A DNA stretch of 64,000 bases from Fomitopsis serialis (taxonomy: Eukaryota > Basidiomycota > Agaricomycetes > Polyporales > Fomitopsidaceae). The position numbers and the translations under genes are program-made. This document shows, in pieces, positions 1 to 12,140 of this stretch; the stretch's first letter is position 1; every line of letters starts with the position of its first letter. The notes under the pieces are model-generated. The model was not told the DNA's origin and ran no database searches. It saw nothing but the letters and a program-made list of their open reading frames with translations. The stretch is taken from assembly GCF_022376445.1 (NCBI RefSeq), contig NW_025955053.1, positions 92,728 through 156,727 on the forward strand, written 5' to 3'.

Positions 1-567
1 GCGCCGACCGCCCAGGTAGCCTCGCAGGAGGGCGCGTACCTCGCGCGCATCCTCGCGCAGGTTGCGAAGCGGGACGCGCTGGCTGTGCGTTTGCAGGCAC
101 TCCAGGAAGCGCCTGCCGCAGAGGAGACGAAGCAGGAGGTCGCAAGCGTGCAGAAGCAGCTAGCGAAGGCGGAGAAGATGCGGCCGTTCCATTATTCACA
201 CCAGGGATCCTTGGCCTACATCGGATCGGATAAGGCTATCGCTGACCTGCCCTTCTTCAACGGCAACGTGAGTACCGTCCGTGTCCCTGTGGTTTCAATA
301 TCTAACGTCGCTTCTTGCAGCTGGCGACTGGAGGTGTTGCGACGGTATGTCTGTTTGAGCGTGCCGATGAAACGTTTTCTGACTAGTCCATGCACAGTAC
401 TTGTTCTGGCGCAGCGCCTACATAAGCACCCTGTTCTCCCTGCGGAATCGTGTCCTCGTGGCAAACGATTGGTTGAAGGTCAAGCTCTTCGGGCGGTGAG
501 TTTTCTTGTTTTTCGTGCGGTGTGCGTGTGTACTGATGCGTTCGACAGTGACGTGAGCCGGGAGTAG
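1..567 (+). CDS. Type II (alternative) NADH:ubiquinone oxidoreductase, 3' end
   Basis: C-terminal part of a single-subunit, rotenone-insensitive NADH dehydrogenase of the NDE/NDI family, which passes electrons from NADH to ubiquinone at the inner mitochondrial membrane without pumping protons. The frame is open from base 1, so the N-terminus and both nucleotide-binding folds lie outside the window. Three short introns fit: 268-320, 345-397 and 496-548. The joined exons give the conserved tail: the [21 protein letters not shown] block, a hydrophobic [16 protein letters not shown] segment used for membrane association, and the family's terminal FGRDVSRE before TAG at 565-567. The family is clear; whether it is the external or internal form cannot be told from the C-terminus. 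Confidence 0.93.
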   Translation, partial: APTAQVASQEGAYLARILAQVAKRDALAVRLQALQEAPAAEETKQEVASVQKQLAKAEKMRPFHYSHQGSLAYIGSDKAIADLPFFNGNVSTVRVPVVSISNVASCSWRLEVLRRYVCLSVPMKRFLTSPCTVLVLAQRLHKHPVLPAESCPRGKRLVEGQALRAVSFLVFRAVCVCTDAFDSDVSRE

Positions 568-2194
568 AGAAAAACTCAGGATTCGCCTGAGTAGGTGGCA
601 CGGACACGCACGCTAGGACGAGCATGACATAGAGGTATTTACGATCCGTTTAGTGACCTAGACTGTTAGTTACTGGCTACTACATATCTCCTTGGATGGA
701 TGCGATATTGTGACGCTTTCCTACAGCTCTACAGCAAATCCGGTACAATCGACAATCCAGAGCACAGAAACAACGCCGTATCCGCTTGGCGTGCAAGCCC
801 GGTGTCTGCGGCACTTAGTGCGGCTGTTCAAGATGGCCGCCCTTGTTTTAGTCTGGACTAGCATGGGTAGCAATCAAGTGCTGGTTTGGAGACATCGCCG
901 CGTCACGTCGGTCGTCTGGGTGCAAATTTGATGATTTGATCAAGTCGAATGGGAGTGTGATCTATCCGGCGCAGCGAGCTGCGCAAGGAGAAAATGCAGA
1001 TGCGCCGCTCAGCATCGGTATCCTCTGCAGGGTCCTACTCCTATACGGGCGCAATTGGGCGCAGAGTCAAGGGCGGGGCCCAATGGCAATACGTGCAGAG
1101 CTCATACCTCAGGCCTGCCTCAGGCGCTGTCAGGTCCGTTTGTTCCATTTCGAACGAAAGTCCAGACAAGCGCCGGTTAACGAGCACACGTACCGCAGCG
1201 GCTTTAGTTCGATGCAAGGGCAGTAAGTTCGGTCTTTCGGCTGCTCCTTATGTCAATACCTGGAGGGTTCTTTTGCCCAGGGCTATGTCCGACTAGCTGC
1301 GGAACGTTATCCACCCACTTGTCCGTCGTAGCGGGAAACGTGATAGGCCGCTATCAAACTCGGAGGACGGTGGAATGGCGAGAAGCTCTGGCACCATGCC
1401 GGGGTGGAAGACGCAGGCTGCCCAAGATTGCGTCGGGAGGCTACGACTGTCTATGTGGATCGAGCGTGGCGGAAGAATATGCGAGTCCTTCGAAAGCAGT
1501 TGGCAAGTTCCTTCTGTCATATTTAGGCTTGGAACGGCGACGGCCGGACAGTTGACTCGATGTTGATGGCCCCTTAGCTCCAGGTTTAGACCTCATCATC
1601 CCACAAGTCTCTGCATGTGGTTCACGTTCGTGGAGGCTCGCGCACTCCGACGCAGTTGATCGGAGCCCTGGCATTGCTGAATGACTGCTGGGAGTGCCGC
1701 CTCGAAAGAAAAACAGTAATTTCCGTGCAAGTCTTGTGCGGCGCGTTCGACGTAAGCAAATTGTCCTCTCCCACACTGCCGGTTTTTTCAGTGGACTCAT
1801 CTGTATTTGCAGCTCGTGAAGTGCCGGAACTATTCGCCTTGGTCACATCCGCAGCTGTTAGGACCTGCCGCTCTCAGTAAACCCTCACTACGCTGGAAAT
1901 GGCAGACGACACAGCTATTGGCGTCCAAGCATCTGCGTCCCGGGGCCTGAGGTAAACACCGTGGGTACATTGCGAAACCTGGCAGGCAAATACGCGAAAT
2001 TAGTCCCGAGTCCGCACTCTTTGTAGGTAGTCCGCAGCAAAGTGCGGCAGGCCCTCAGACTGACATTATCACCTGCGCCTGTGTTATATAGACTATGGGA
2101 GCACGCTCGTCACTTCAGCTTCCCTTCCTCTACGGCTTATCCTTTTCTCTTCTCTTTCCGAGTCATCTAGCGCCAACCAACCCCCTTGCCAGTA
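568..2194. other. Intergenic region, no gene seen
   Basis: Only short overlapping ORFs without family motifs or a coherent intron pattern. The right end holds a TATA-like element and a pyrimidine-rich leader just before the ferric reductase start. Confidence 0.6.
2084..2090 (+). promoter_or_regulatory. TATA-like box of the first ferric reductase gene
   Basis: TTATATA about 105 bases before the ATG at 2195. A matching element lies at a similar distance before the paralog on the other strand (7189-7195). Confidence 0.4.
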
Positions 2195-4532
2195 ATGGAC
2201 TCTCCGAGTCGGGGCGGTGCCTCCTCGCCTTCTTCACCTTCATCCCCCTCCTTGTCCTCTGCCGCTTCGTCCGCCCCGTCCGCCTCCTCTTCAGCCTCCT
2301 CTTCATCCGCATCGTCCTCTCACAGTTCCGGCGGCAGCGACAGCTCGGATATCGTTGTGGTCTACGCAGACGTTCTTTTATTGTGCTTCCTGGGCCTGCT
2401 CGTGCTGCTCGCCCTTCCAAGGGCGATTTCGCGGCTTTCACGTGCCTCTGAGTGGGCTCGAGGTCTCTTCTTCTACAGGGTGAATGTCTCGGACAACTTC
2501 GGTTCGCAGAAGAGCCAGGGGCTTCCTGCGACTGACCGAACTGGACAGACCAAGTACGAGAACGCGGAAGCCAGCATTCAGGCCGTAGATTCGCGCGGGA
2601 CAGCCGGGTCATATCTCGGTGGGAAATTTGCAGGATCGACATTGCGTCTCATCGCGCCCGGCACCCGGGAGTCACGGCCGCCTAAGCACACGCCCACCTG
2701 GTCTACGAGGTTTCCTGGCATTGCCTGGGTCCTGGGCATGCAGGTTCTTCCTGGCTACCCCATCGGCACGCTTTTCCTTATGTTGTGTTGGGTTGGGGTC
2801 ATGCTATACGCCGGGCTGCTTGATAGCAACCCATTCTCCAATCCTGGCAGGGCTGGGATCCTCGTCGTCAGCCAGCTTCCTCTCGTTTTTGTCTTGGGGA
2901 CGAAGAACAACGTCGTCGGCACATTGATTGGGCAGGGTTACGAGAGGGTGAGCCTGATTCATTGATCAACCAGCAATCCGCTCTACTAATAACGGGATAG
3001 CTCAATTATTTGCATCGCTTTGTCGGTCGTTTCCTCATATTTGCAATCAATGTTCATGCTATCGGACTCAGTACGTGTGTTGTCCTATAAACTACCTGCA
3101 TCATCTAAAGTGCGTCCGCTAGTGTACGAGTTCACGAGCACCAGCGCCTGGTCCACGGTCATCAAGATAGCTCACATTCAGTGGGGCCTCGTTGGCCTTG
3201 TGTGCATGGACCTTCTCTTCTTGCTGTCTGTCAGTACTTTTCGACAGATGTTCTACCACGTCTTCTACGCCTCCCATGTTGTCTGCGCTATCATCCTATT
3301 AATAGCGGTGAGGCTCTGAATGATCTCCATTTGCGGCTTACTCATCCTTCATGCATAGACGTGCTTCCACAATCCTACAGCGCAACCGTACATATTCTCC
3401 GCCGTCGCCGTCTACGCTCTCGACCGTCTGCTGCGCATTCTGAAGTCTCGCATCACCTCTGCGCATCTCCACCCCGTCCCTGAACTCAGCATGGTGCGCG
3501 TGCAGGTGCACGCTGTGAATGGCGGCTGGCGGGCGGGTCAGCACGTACGCATCAAGGTGCTCTCAATGGGAATGGGTATTTACGGTTGGATGGAGCCTCA
3601 CCCTTTCACCATTGCATCGGTCGCTGAGGTGAGTACAATTGCACGATATCGAGTTGACAGATCGGATGCTGAGGCTCTCGACAGAACGCCAACGGACAGG
3701 GCTTGACACTCATGTGCAAGAAGGCTGGTGATTGGACCGGGAAGTTATACTCACTTGCGCAAGGCAGCAAGGACAGCGAGTCTCAGATGGGGAAGGACGT
3801 AACCGTTTTGGTCGATGGCCCATACGGTCCGTTTCTCTCTACTCTTCTCGCGCGTGATTACTCATGTCCGTCTTTTAGGTGGGCCCGGAAACACCATTGT
3901 GACAAGCTACTCGGGCGCCATGCTCGTCACTGGAGGTAGCGGATTGACTTACGCTCTGTCTTTGGTCGAGGAATTTCTGCAGAAAGGCATGCAAGGCACG
4001 AGCTCCGTCCTGGTCGCTGAATTTATATGGAGCGTGCCGAGTCCGTGTGAGTGCACCATCCAGACATGAAGAACCAATTGATTGAAGATTTGGCTAGCGC
4101 ACCTCTTCCCCATGATACCCATATTCACTCAACTGCTGGACCAGGCTGCGCTAGCTAATCTGTCTCTCCGCATATCAGTCTTTTATACCCGTGCAGTGGC
4201 GGAGGACGCTTTACAGGGACTAGATATGCTTCCCCCAGGTCTCTCACTTGCACCTGGTCGTCCACGCCTTGAAAAGACGCTAGGAAGTGTCGTCGAAAGG
4301 ACATGCGAGGCGTACACTAGCAGTGACGGTAACGGGTGGCCAACTGGTGTATTCGTTGGTGCCTGCGGGCCACCGGCTCTTACGGAGGAAGCAGGGAATA
4401 CCGTTCGGAACTTCAACAGGGACAGGTTCCACGCCGTAGGCGGCATCGAAGTGCAGGAAGAGTGAGTCTCACTTTCGTCGTCGTCAGTTCGCGAATTCTC
4501 ACTCTATTTCTTCCAGGAACTTCTCCTGGTAA
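2195..4532 (+). CDS. Ferric reductase transmembrane component (FRE family), paralog A
   Basis: Plasma-membrane flavocytochrome b that moves electrons from cytosolic NADPH through FAD and two hemes to extracellular ferric iron. Eight exons fit (2195-2947, 3001-3070, 3123-3307, 3359-3628, 3685-3826, 3879-4046, 4098-4461, 4517-4532), giving exactly 656 codons with the stop. Visible landmarks: a Ser-rich N-terminal stretch, several membrane helices, the heme histidines (LHRFVGR...NVH in exon 2, FYHVFYASH in exon 3), the FAD motif HPFTIAS, GPYG, and the NADPH-site GGSG. The last exon is only 16 bases and supplies the terminal NFSW; Trp as last residue is usual in the family. Paralog B lies tail to tail with conserved introns. 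No ferroxidase or iron permease is seen nearby. Confidence 0.93.
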
Positions 4533-4897
4533 ACCGTTCCGGTCTAGAGGCATACACCAGCGATTGCGCATGAAACATGCGATTGTAGAGGTTTCATCGA
4601 CATTTTGTGGTTATCCGGACATTCATATGTAGATTGCGTGTTCCACTGATGCTGCTGAACAGCGCGGACATAATGTATCAAGTTGGTTGACCGCATTGCC
4701 GTCTGTATATTTGCTTGTTGACCATGTTGCGCGTCCATCTATATATTGGTGGTGGTACATGAGGTTCAAGCTAATAATATCACAGCATGCAAAGTACGAA
4801 TGTTGATAATCATGTCCGAAATTCCATCTAAGGCCCCCCAGTTCTTTAAGCGAGCTCCGGACAGCAGGCCGCCGTAATTCACCATGGTCTGAGTTCT
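4533..4897. other. Spacer between convergent ferric reductase genes
   Basis: About 365 bases between the two stop codons, containing both 3' ends. No coding signal. Confidence 0.6.
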
Positions 4898-7069
4898 TCA
4901 CCAAGAGAAATTCCTAGTCACAGCAGTTGATCAGACCCAGATAGAGACATCGTGACCGAAGATGACATACTCCTCTTGCAATTCCACGCCACCGACCGCT
5001 TTGAACTTCTGTCGATCGAAAGTCCTGACAGCTTCCCCCGCATGCTCAGTGAGTGCGGCCGGCCCACACGCCCCAACGAGGACACCTGATGGGCTTTGCT
5101 GCGATTCGGTGCACAGTTCGGACGTCCGATCGACGACGCCCTGCAGCAGTCGTTCAAGAGGCGGTCGACCTGGAGAGAGATCGAGACCAGGAGGCAGCAC
5201 TTGCAGTGACTGCATCAGGTCGTCGGCTTGCGCGCGTGTGTAGTAGACGGATATCTGGAGGGAAACTCCGGACGCCCGAGCATACTCAAGCAATCGACTG
5301 AACAGGGGGACCATTGGGACGAGCGATGCTAGTCCCACGGGGAACGATGAGCGATAGCTTTGTTATCGATAAAGACACTCACAAGGATTTCGAACGCTCC
5401 ACACGAGCTCGACCATGCGGGCTCTACTGGACCCAACCGCCCGCATCTGGAGCAATTCCTCGACTGTAGAGAGTGCGTATGTAATGCCGCTGCCACCCGC
5501 TACGAGCATCACGCCGGAGAAGCTAGTAATGACGGTGTTCCCTGGGCCGCCTGCAACCCATCGTGAGCTGCACGGCATGGGCCGTATGTAGCATGTGTAC
5601 GTACCGTACGGCCCATCTATCAGGACTGTGACGCTCCTGCCCGTTGCTGCTTCCCCGTCCTTCCCTCGCTGTGCCAAGGAGTATAGCTTCCCAGTCCAAT
5701 CTCCAGCCTTTTTGCACATTAAGACGAGGCCGTCCCCGTTCGGACCCTGATAGGAATGGTTCAGAACACTTATCGGCGCATGCAGGAGAAGAATGACTTG
5801 TTACCTCACAGACACTAGCGATAGTGAAAGGGTGAGGTTCCGTCCAGCCCAAGATACCCATTCCCAATGACAACACTTTCAGCCGGAGATGTTGTCCGGC
5901 GAGCCAGCCGCTATTGATATGAGGAATATCCACGCGTACCATACCGAGCTCGGGTATAGCGCGTAGAGACGCAGTCGCCACACGTGTCTTGACGATGCGT
6001 AGAATGCGGTCCAATCCGTAAATGCCCACGGCGGCCAATACGTACGGTCGGGCCTTGGGGTGGTGCATGCATGCCTAAAGCCACTATTAAACCATCTACG
6101 AGATGCGAACGAATGAACACTTACAGCTGCCATCATGAGAACCGCAGCAACGACATGGGTGACGTAGAAGACGTGGTAAAACATCTCGCGGAAAGTGCTG
6201 ATGGAAAAGAGGAAGAGGACGTCCATGCAGATCAGCGCGACCAATCCCCATGTGAGATGCGGGACTGTGACTACCACCGACCAGCGGCCAGTGCTCACGA
6301 ACTCGTACACTGTGTATGCAGGTGAGACAAGGTTCATAATTTAGCAAAGTCTACTTACACAAGCCGATAGCATGAGTGTTTATCGCCAGGATAACGATGC
6401 GTCCGACGGCGCGATGGAGATAATTGAGCTACGACGGAGTGTGGTGAGCATCATACTGTGTGAGGTCGCGAACACACTCACCCTTTCGTATCCTTGGCCC
6501 ACAAGTGCTCCAATGATATTGTTCTTCGTACCCAGGGCAATAACAAGGGGTACTTGGCTGACAGTCACCAGGCCAGCCCTACCAGCATTCGTAAAAGGGT
6601 TACTATGGAATAGCCCGGCGTAGAGTACCACGCCGATATAAGCGTAGATCAACAGCAGTCGGCCGATTGAGTATCCTGGCCTGATCTGCATGCTCAACAG
6701 CCAGCTAAGGCCCGGAAAAGCAGACGACCACGAAGACATATGCCTCGGAAGCTCGCCCGTAGACGGCTCCCCGGTATTCAGAGTCGACGGATTTGCATCC
6801 ATCGCCCTGACGCTGACATTGCTCTTTTCCGATTTGCCGTCCTCGGGAGAACCTGCACCAGAAGAAGTGGCACTGCGCTGAGTCGACGTCGAGTAGAAGA
6901 GAAGCCCTTTGTGCCATTCGGAGAGGCGCATGAAGCGCACCACCGCTCGCGGGAGGGCGAAGAGTGTGAATACACCTAGGACAGAAAGGAGTAGGACGTC
7001 GACATGGAGAACCAAGGAGTCCGTCGGGTTATGACTCTCCGCAGGATGGCCTTGAGGTGGAGAGCTCAT
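4898..7069 (-). CDS. Ferric reductase transmembrane component (FRE family), paralog B
   Basis: Same family and layout as paralog A, on the opposite strand. The start is ATG at 7069. Landmarks: LHRAVGR...NTH and FYHVFYVTHVV heme histidines, HPFTIAS (FAD), GPYG, GGSGITYAL (NADPH), and ACGP near the C-terminus. Introns sit at the same protein positions as in paralog A, including the one that splits GPYG. Reading straight on would stop at 4931, but a GTATGT...CTAG intron (about 58 nt) joins the reading to a short last exon that restores the family ending NFSW and a TGA at 4898-4900, exactly as in paralog A; I therefore prefer 4898. The N-terminus lacks the long Ser run of paralog A. The pair probably arose by an inverted duplication. 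Confidence 0.92.
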
Positions 7070-7188
7070 GGTGGGTGATGAACCAAGGCGAAAGTCGGAG
7101 CCGCTCGATGCTCAAATGCGAAACGGTGGTCGACGGCGAGTTGTGGGAGTAGGGGGGACCCGGTCAACTGAGCTCCGGGAACGGACAT

Positions 7189-7195
7189 TATATAT
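7189..7195 (-). promoter_or_regulatory. TATA-like box of ferric reductase paralog B
   Basis: TATATAA on the minus strand about 120 bases before the ATG at 7069, mirroring the element before paralog A. Confidence 0.4.
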
Positions 7196-8929
7196 GACCG
7201 TTCAGACCTGTGAGTAACAGCTTGAGATATTCAATTCCGGCCATGCGGAGAGACGCACGACTCGAGGTAAGATCGCGTAGGTCCGCACCGCCTAGATCGA
7301 ACTCACCATGTTGCTTGAGAGTTCCCGATGCGCGTCTGGGGAAGTGTCATCTCTGAGAAATACTCCTAATTAGGTTTAGTCCGGGGGTGCCAAGACTAAG
7401 CAGTGAAATACAAAGTGAGCAGATGAGACCGCACAGTCAGGAATAGAACGCGCAGCTTCGTCCTCAAACCCGTCATGACAGCCGGGCCATGGAGGAACCA
7501 AGCAATACCCGTACTGCGGGAGCAATCCTGCAGTGCAATCGCTCAGACATCTCAAAATTCAATTCGGGAGAGACTTACGCAAAACTAGCACAGCGAGGTC
7601 GTGGAATCCACACTGCGCAGTTGTTGACAACGCCTCTCGGGAGTGTTAGCTGCGGGAGGCTGTGGCGCAACCGTTCCTACCACTTGAAGATCCCCGATCT
7701 TCTGCTATCAAATCGCCTCCACATGCCTGCACATGCCTGCACAGAGTGCGGGTAAATGACTTCCACTTTAAGTTCTCGACGCCGGCGTGGATTCTCCCAA
7801 CTGAGACAAGATAGATACTGGAGAAGCAGTGAGCAATGCGGAATGTAGGTTATCAGCACTTCGCACAACACTTGCATGTGCTAACGGTACCAAGCCTACT
7901 CCGAGTGTTGCAGCAAACAACCAGGAATGAACAATGCCAGTCGTGCATCTGGCTCGATAGGATTGCGTACTCAAAGACGTGCGACGCACGCGACCGATAA
8001 ACACTTTTTGCAGCCTTTCCTGTCCGAATCTTCCGTAAGTACCAGCCTCGCGTGTACAAAACGAGTTCACCATCATGCCTCATGTCTCGGGAGACCTTAG
8101 TTTGCGATGAGATCTGGATGAGACCGCTGACGGTACAGCATCCACATATTCAAAGTGATTGCGATTGTTCTTTCGATCAAAGCAAACTATCTACCTGATT
8201 GGTAACCGGTGAGTAGTCGTGGTGAGCGCCATTGCAGTGATATCTGAGTGATATTGCGATGATGGGGCGTAAGTACGGTTGCTGGATAGTCTGAGGCCGG
8301 GCTATGGAGCTGAAGGCCTGACTCAGACAATAGATCCAAGTCATGATTTCATGTCAAGTGAATCTCACCTGTGCAATCGCACAGGTAGGCGTCCACGAAA
8401 GCAAGGCATAATCGTCGGTGTCGCAGCGCATACCAAAACGGCGACACTTATCATGCTCTGTAGTATTTACACAAGATTCAGAAAGTGGACTCACCCATCT
8501 GCTCATCTCGTAGGACGACACGCGAGACGGTATACCACGGTACCTGATAGAATGCTCAACTTCAAAGGAGAGCCCGACTCGCGCACGGAATATTTCTGCG
8601 AAAGCGAAATCATGTCAGCCCGTGTCAGCCTGTGTCGAGCGAGCGGCACTAGCAGAGTTTGCAACAGTCTTCGTTGCACACCATAAGTGCTAAGCTTGTA
8701 ATTGAACGTTTGAACGGTGGCACTTACCATATTCGTCGTAAGTAACTTTTTTGCCTGTCGTAGGATGCGAGGTTTGTGGTCACCCATAGCCGGGGCCCGG
8801 GTCAACCACACCCATCATACTACTGATACGACCCTCTCCTAAGATCAGGTTAGAGTTATACTTACATCCAGTATAGAGAGGTGCTAGAGGGACGAGGCTG
8901 GTGAGAGATGGAGAGGTTCGTGATAGTTC

Positions 8930-9220
8930 GTGAAGACCTCAACTTATTACTGCGCCACCGCCACGTCTACGCAAGGCCGCGGTCCGTCGGTCCGAGAGGG
9001 CCGCCCTCCACTCAGTCTCCACTGTGGACGGAAGCGGAAGCGCCCGCGTCCAAAAGCGGAACAGCTCTCGAACATCACACCAGACTCGGCCAAGTCTTCA
9101 CAGATTATTGTCATGTTGTATGGGGTGAGTATCTAATGTGCGCAAGCTTACCATAAGTGCTAACGCAAGCACCAGTGGCCTTGGCGCAGTATGAAAGTAT
9201 ACCTTGATCATTCCAGTTCT
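8930..9220 (+). other. Possible exon-intron-exon remnant
   Basis: An open stretch on the plus strand (about 8930-9124) ends at a well-formed donor GTGAGTAT; 45-55 bases on come a branch-like CTAAC and the acceptor ACCAG at about 9175. Joined, the frame continues for ten codons and stops. The short product is Arg/Lys-rich and matches no family I know. It could be a gene fragment or a chance match to splice signals. Confidence 0.2.
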
Positions 9221-9561
9221 GCCGCCGCAGTGGCAGTCAGTAAGTACTTGGCAGGCCGCAGTCCAGGCGTACTACATAGTAGTATGTACTTGCGAGCAAC
9301 TTGGGATCGATCCATCTATTCACCGACAACTCTCAATGATATGCGATATACCCTAGACCTTCATTTCGCCAACGAGTTACTCAACAATATTACACAGAAC
9401 GAGCCCGAGGGCACAATGAGGCTGACACGTCCACTGCACACATCAGCTGAGGCAGACCGCTATGGCGAACACGCTGGTGTCAGCCATCTGTTCATGCCAT
9501 CCTCACATGGATTGGACTGCGGCGTAGTCTTGTGCAGCCTGCATCGAAGCTCACAGTCATC

Positions 9562-10118
9562 ATGGGTTTCCTCGGCGACACCATCCGGTCTATCAAATGT
9601 AGGGCGAAAGAGACCGCCAATGCTGATCTGCTACCGTCCGGAGCGGAGAGGCAGACGTTCGAGGAACATAGAGACGAGGTAAGCTTGGTTTACTATCACT
9701 TGTGCGTCGTGAACTGACGGCTATAACTACGTGAGTATCGTTTTCTCGCCCCCGTGATACAGATCGGGGAGCCTATTCGTGCTGAGCGACAACGCGAGCC
9801 CGGGTTGCGCGTGTACAGGAAGATCATCGAGGACCTCAAGAACGCTGCTAAGAAGCAAGAGCCCGCAGACTTGCCCTTCGAAAGCACAAGAGTCGTATGT
9901 GCGCTTTGCATGAATTCTGTTACAATAATCAACGCTCTGTCAAATAGGATAACAACGAGCTCGAGAAGCAAGCTCGGTATAAGGCCGACGTTCCCGAATA
10001 TGTGGCGAACCCCGAAAAAGATGGGCTGAAGGACGCGGATCCCGCCTTTGTCAACAAGATTCTCAACTGGGCGGAGGACAAGGCAAGGAACGAGATCGTC
10101 GACGAGGATATTCTCTGA
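9562..10118 (+). CDS. Hypothetical charged protein, or N-terminal part of the kinase
   Basis: ATG at 9562 in a good context (ATCATGG). Three exons fit, with introns about 9680-9761 and 9896-9949, giving an acidic and basic product of roughly 140 residues ending in IVDEDIL at TGA 10116-10118. No family is recognised. The stop is directly followed, in the next frame, by the kinase ORF, and the kinase exon has no in-frame ATG before its catalytic core. A single missing base near 10114, or an unseen splice, would join the two. I think one gene is more likely than two, but the sequence as given does not show it. Confidence 0.45.
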
Positions 10119-10132
10119 CAGACGTCCAGATA

Positions 10133-12140
10133 TTGCCAGTGCAAGGAGCTAAACATCTCGAGGCCCCGAGTCAACTAGGCTTGGCCGGTTCGCCCACATT
10201 ATGCCACATTCCGCTCGACGCACCGTGCCTTGCGCCCGAGCCTGAGCCGAAGATCGCTACGACCCCCTCTCTCCAGCCGTCAGCATGTGAGTCTCTCGTC
10301 GACGTTCCGGAGGCGAAGTGTGCGCCCCCGAGTCTCCCCATCCTCAGAGCATCCGACTTCCGCCCATTGAAGCTCTTGGGGAAAGGCGGCCAAGGCACAG
10401 TGCTTCTCGTAGAACACAAGCTGGCCGGGACGACCCACGCTCTCAAGATCATGGCGAAGCACGTGGCGAAAACTGAGGACAAGGAGAACAGGTCCCCGGG
10501 ACAGAAGTCGAAGGACCATCCGAACGACAGCGATCAGGGCCGAGACGCTCGCAGGGCGGACAAGGCGCATAAGCGGATCTATGAAGAGCAGGCGATCATG
10601 CGCTCTCTTGCTGTCTTTCCGAGGGAGAAGATCTCGTGTTTCTTAGATTTCGAGGCCTCATTTCATGACAACGCGCACTTTTTCTTGCTTACGGTGCGCG
10701 TACATTTATACAGCGTTCCAACGATTCCTGATCATGTTGCTATAGGGTTACGCGCCCAGAGGTGATCTATGGACCGAGATGGAGCGGTACAAGGCAACCG
10801 GAATGTCCGAGGCTATGATCCTAGGTTATGCGGCGGAAATCGTGGGTGTCCCTTCAAGAAGATTCTCTCTTGTTAACTGAACGTCGCATGCAGGTACATG
10901 TCCTCACGGTTCTCCACTCGTTCTCCGTACTCCACCGCGACTTCAAGCCGGACAACATCCTCATCGACGCACACGGACATCTCCTCCTCGCGGACTTCGG
11001 CATCTCGCGCGCCTTCGATCTCCCTGCGGTTGCCCGGCCGTGGGTCCAGGATGAACCTGCTTCCACCCTCAAGCTGCACGTACCTGTGGTCGTGAAACAC
11101 GTTTCCGGATCGTCTCTCGTCCTCTCAGTGCCCTCGTCCGTGGATGCTCCTCAGGCCGAGTCTGTCGAATCTGCTGCCATGCATCACATCGCTGCTGCAC
11201 CGACGCCCGTCAACACCGAGGCTGCCGACAGCCCGGAGCGCGCCGGGCGCCGCAGAGAAGAGCAGTTTCGCGAGCAAGAGGAACGTGATGCCCTCGCACG
11301 CCATGCACGACTCCGTGTGGAGGTCGAGGAGCTCCAGCACCGCAAGAACCTCCTGCGCAAGCTTGTCCGCGAGCAGCTTGCCGTGCGGCACATGACCCTG
11401 AATGTGTGCGGCACGCCTGGCTTCGTCGCGCCCGAGGTCTACAGGGGCCCTGCCTACTCGTATGGCGCGGACGTGTGGGCGGCGGGCGTCATCGTGTACA
11501 AGATGGCGTTCGGCAAGCTGCCGTTTGGGCTGACGAAGAAGATGGAGATGCAGGACAGGGTGAAGCAGACTTGCCTCAGCCCTCTCGAGTTTCCCGAGGA
11601 CAGCCGCAGAAGCGCTAGTCCTGCGTTCAAGGACCTTCTATCCAAGGTATTCATCTGTGCCCTATTCTCTTCGTTGTTACGCTCAACGGGTTGGTACAGA
11701 TGCTCGAGAAGGACCCGTCGAAGAGGCCTCAAGCGAAGGACCTCAGGCTTCATCCTTACTTCGCCGTCATGTGCGGTTGTTCCTCTCGCCGAGTCGTGTC
11801 TGTGCGATCGCTGACTGTCTTGCATCACAGAGACTGGGACGCGATTTCCCTAAGAGAAGGCTCAGGCCCTGGTGCTAACGCACATGCCACGCAGAAGAAG
11901 GCAGACAAGAAGCTTGCCATCCCGGAAGGAGCGTCCTACGCGCCTGGAGAGGATCCTGCACCGTGGATGGACTGGATCGCTCCCACACTTCGCGACAAGT
12001 TCGCAGCTCGCTCTACAGTGAACTCTCCCGAAACGACCACACAGGAAGGATCGCTCAGTGTAGCCGCCTCGTCTATGACGAGGTCGAGGTCATCCCGGTT
12101 GATGCAGCGGTGCAAATCGATGTGGAAGCTTTCGGCGTAG
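10133..12140 (+). CDS. Serine/threonine protein kinase, AGC-like
   Basis: Eukaryotic protein kinase. Visible in order: a Pro-rich lead-in; a Gly-rich loop GKGGQGTV; the ATP lysine in HALKIM; an N-lobe insertion rich in Lys/Asp; the alpha-C region EEQAIM; catalytic loop [28 protein letters not shown]; and, after two further introns, an HPYFAVIDWDAI block typical of the AGC C-terminal end. Between DFG and APE lie about 140 residues instead of the usual 25-35. The insert starts Ser/Pro-rich and ends in a Glu/Arg-rich stretch that looks helical. Introns about 10693-10745, 10841-10892, 11647-11699 and 11769-11830. The stop is TAG 12138-12140. No ATG precedes the core in this frame, so the true start is upstream. 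The last 30 codons are the least certain. Confidence 0.82.

Larger units (their letters stand above)
7070..9561. other. Long intergenic region
   Basis: Contains the promoter of ferric reductase B, a short tandem repeat (acatgcctgc twice, near 7723), an 8-bp stem hairpin (8367-8386), and one possible exon-intron-exon remnant (about 8930-9220, described separately). No gene I can name. Confidence 0.5.

Noticed and set aside
8367..8386. Hairpin ACCTGTGC-AATC-GCACAGGT
   Set aside because: An 8-bp stem is expected by chance in a window of this size, and there is no adjoining gene end or repeat.
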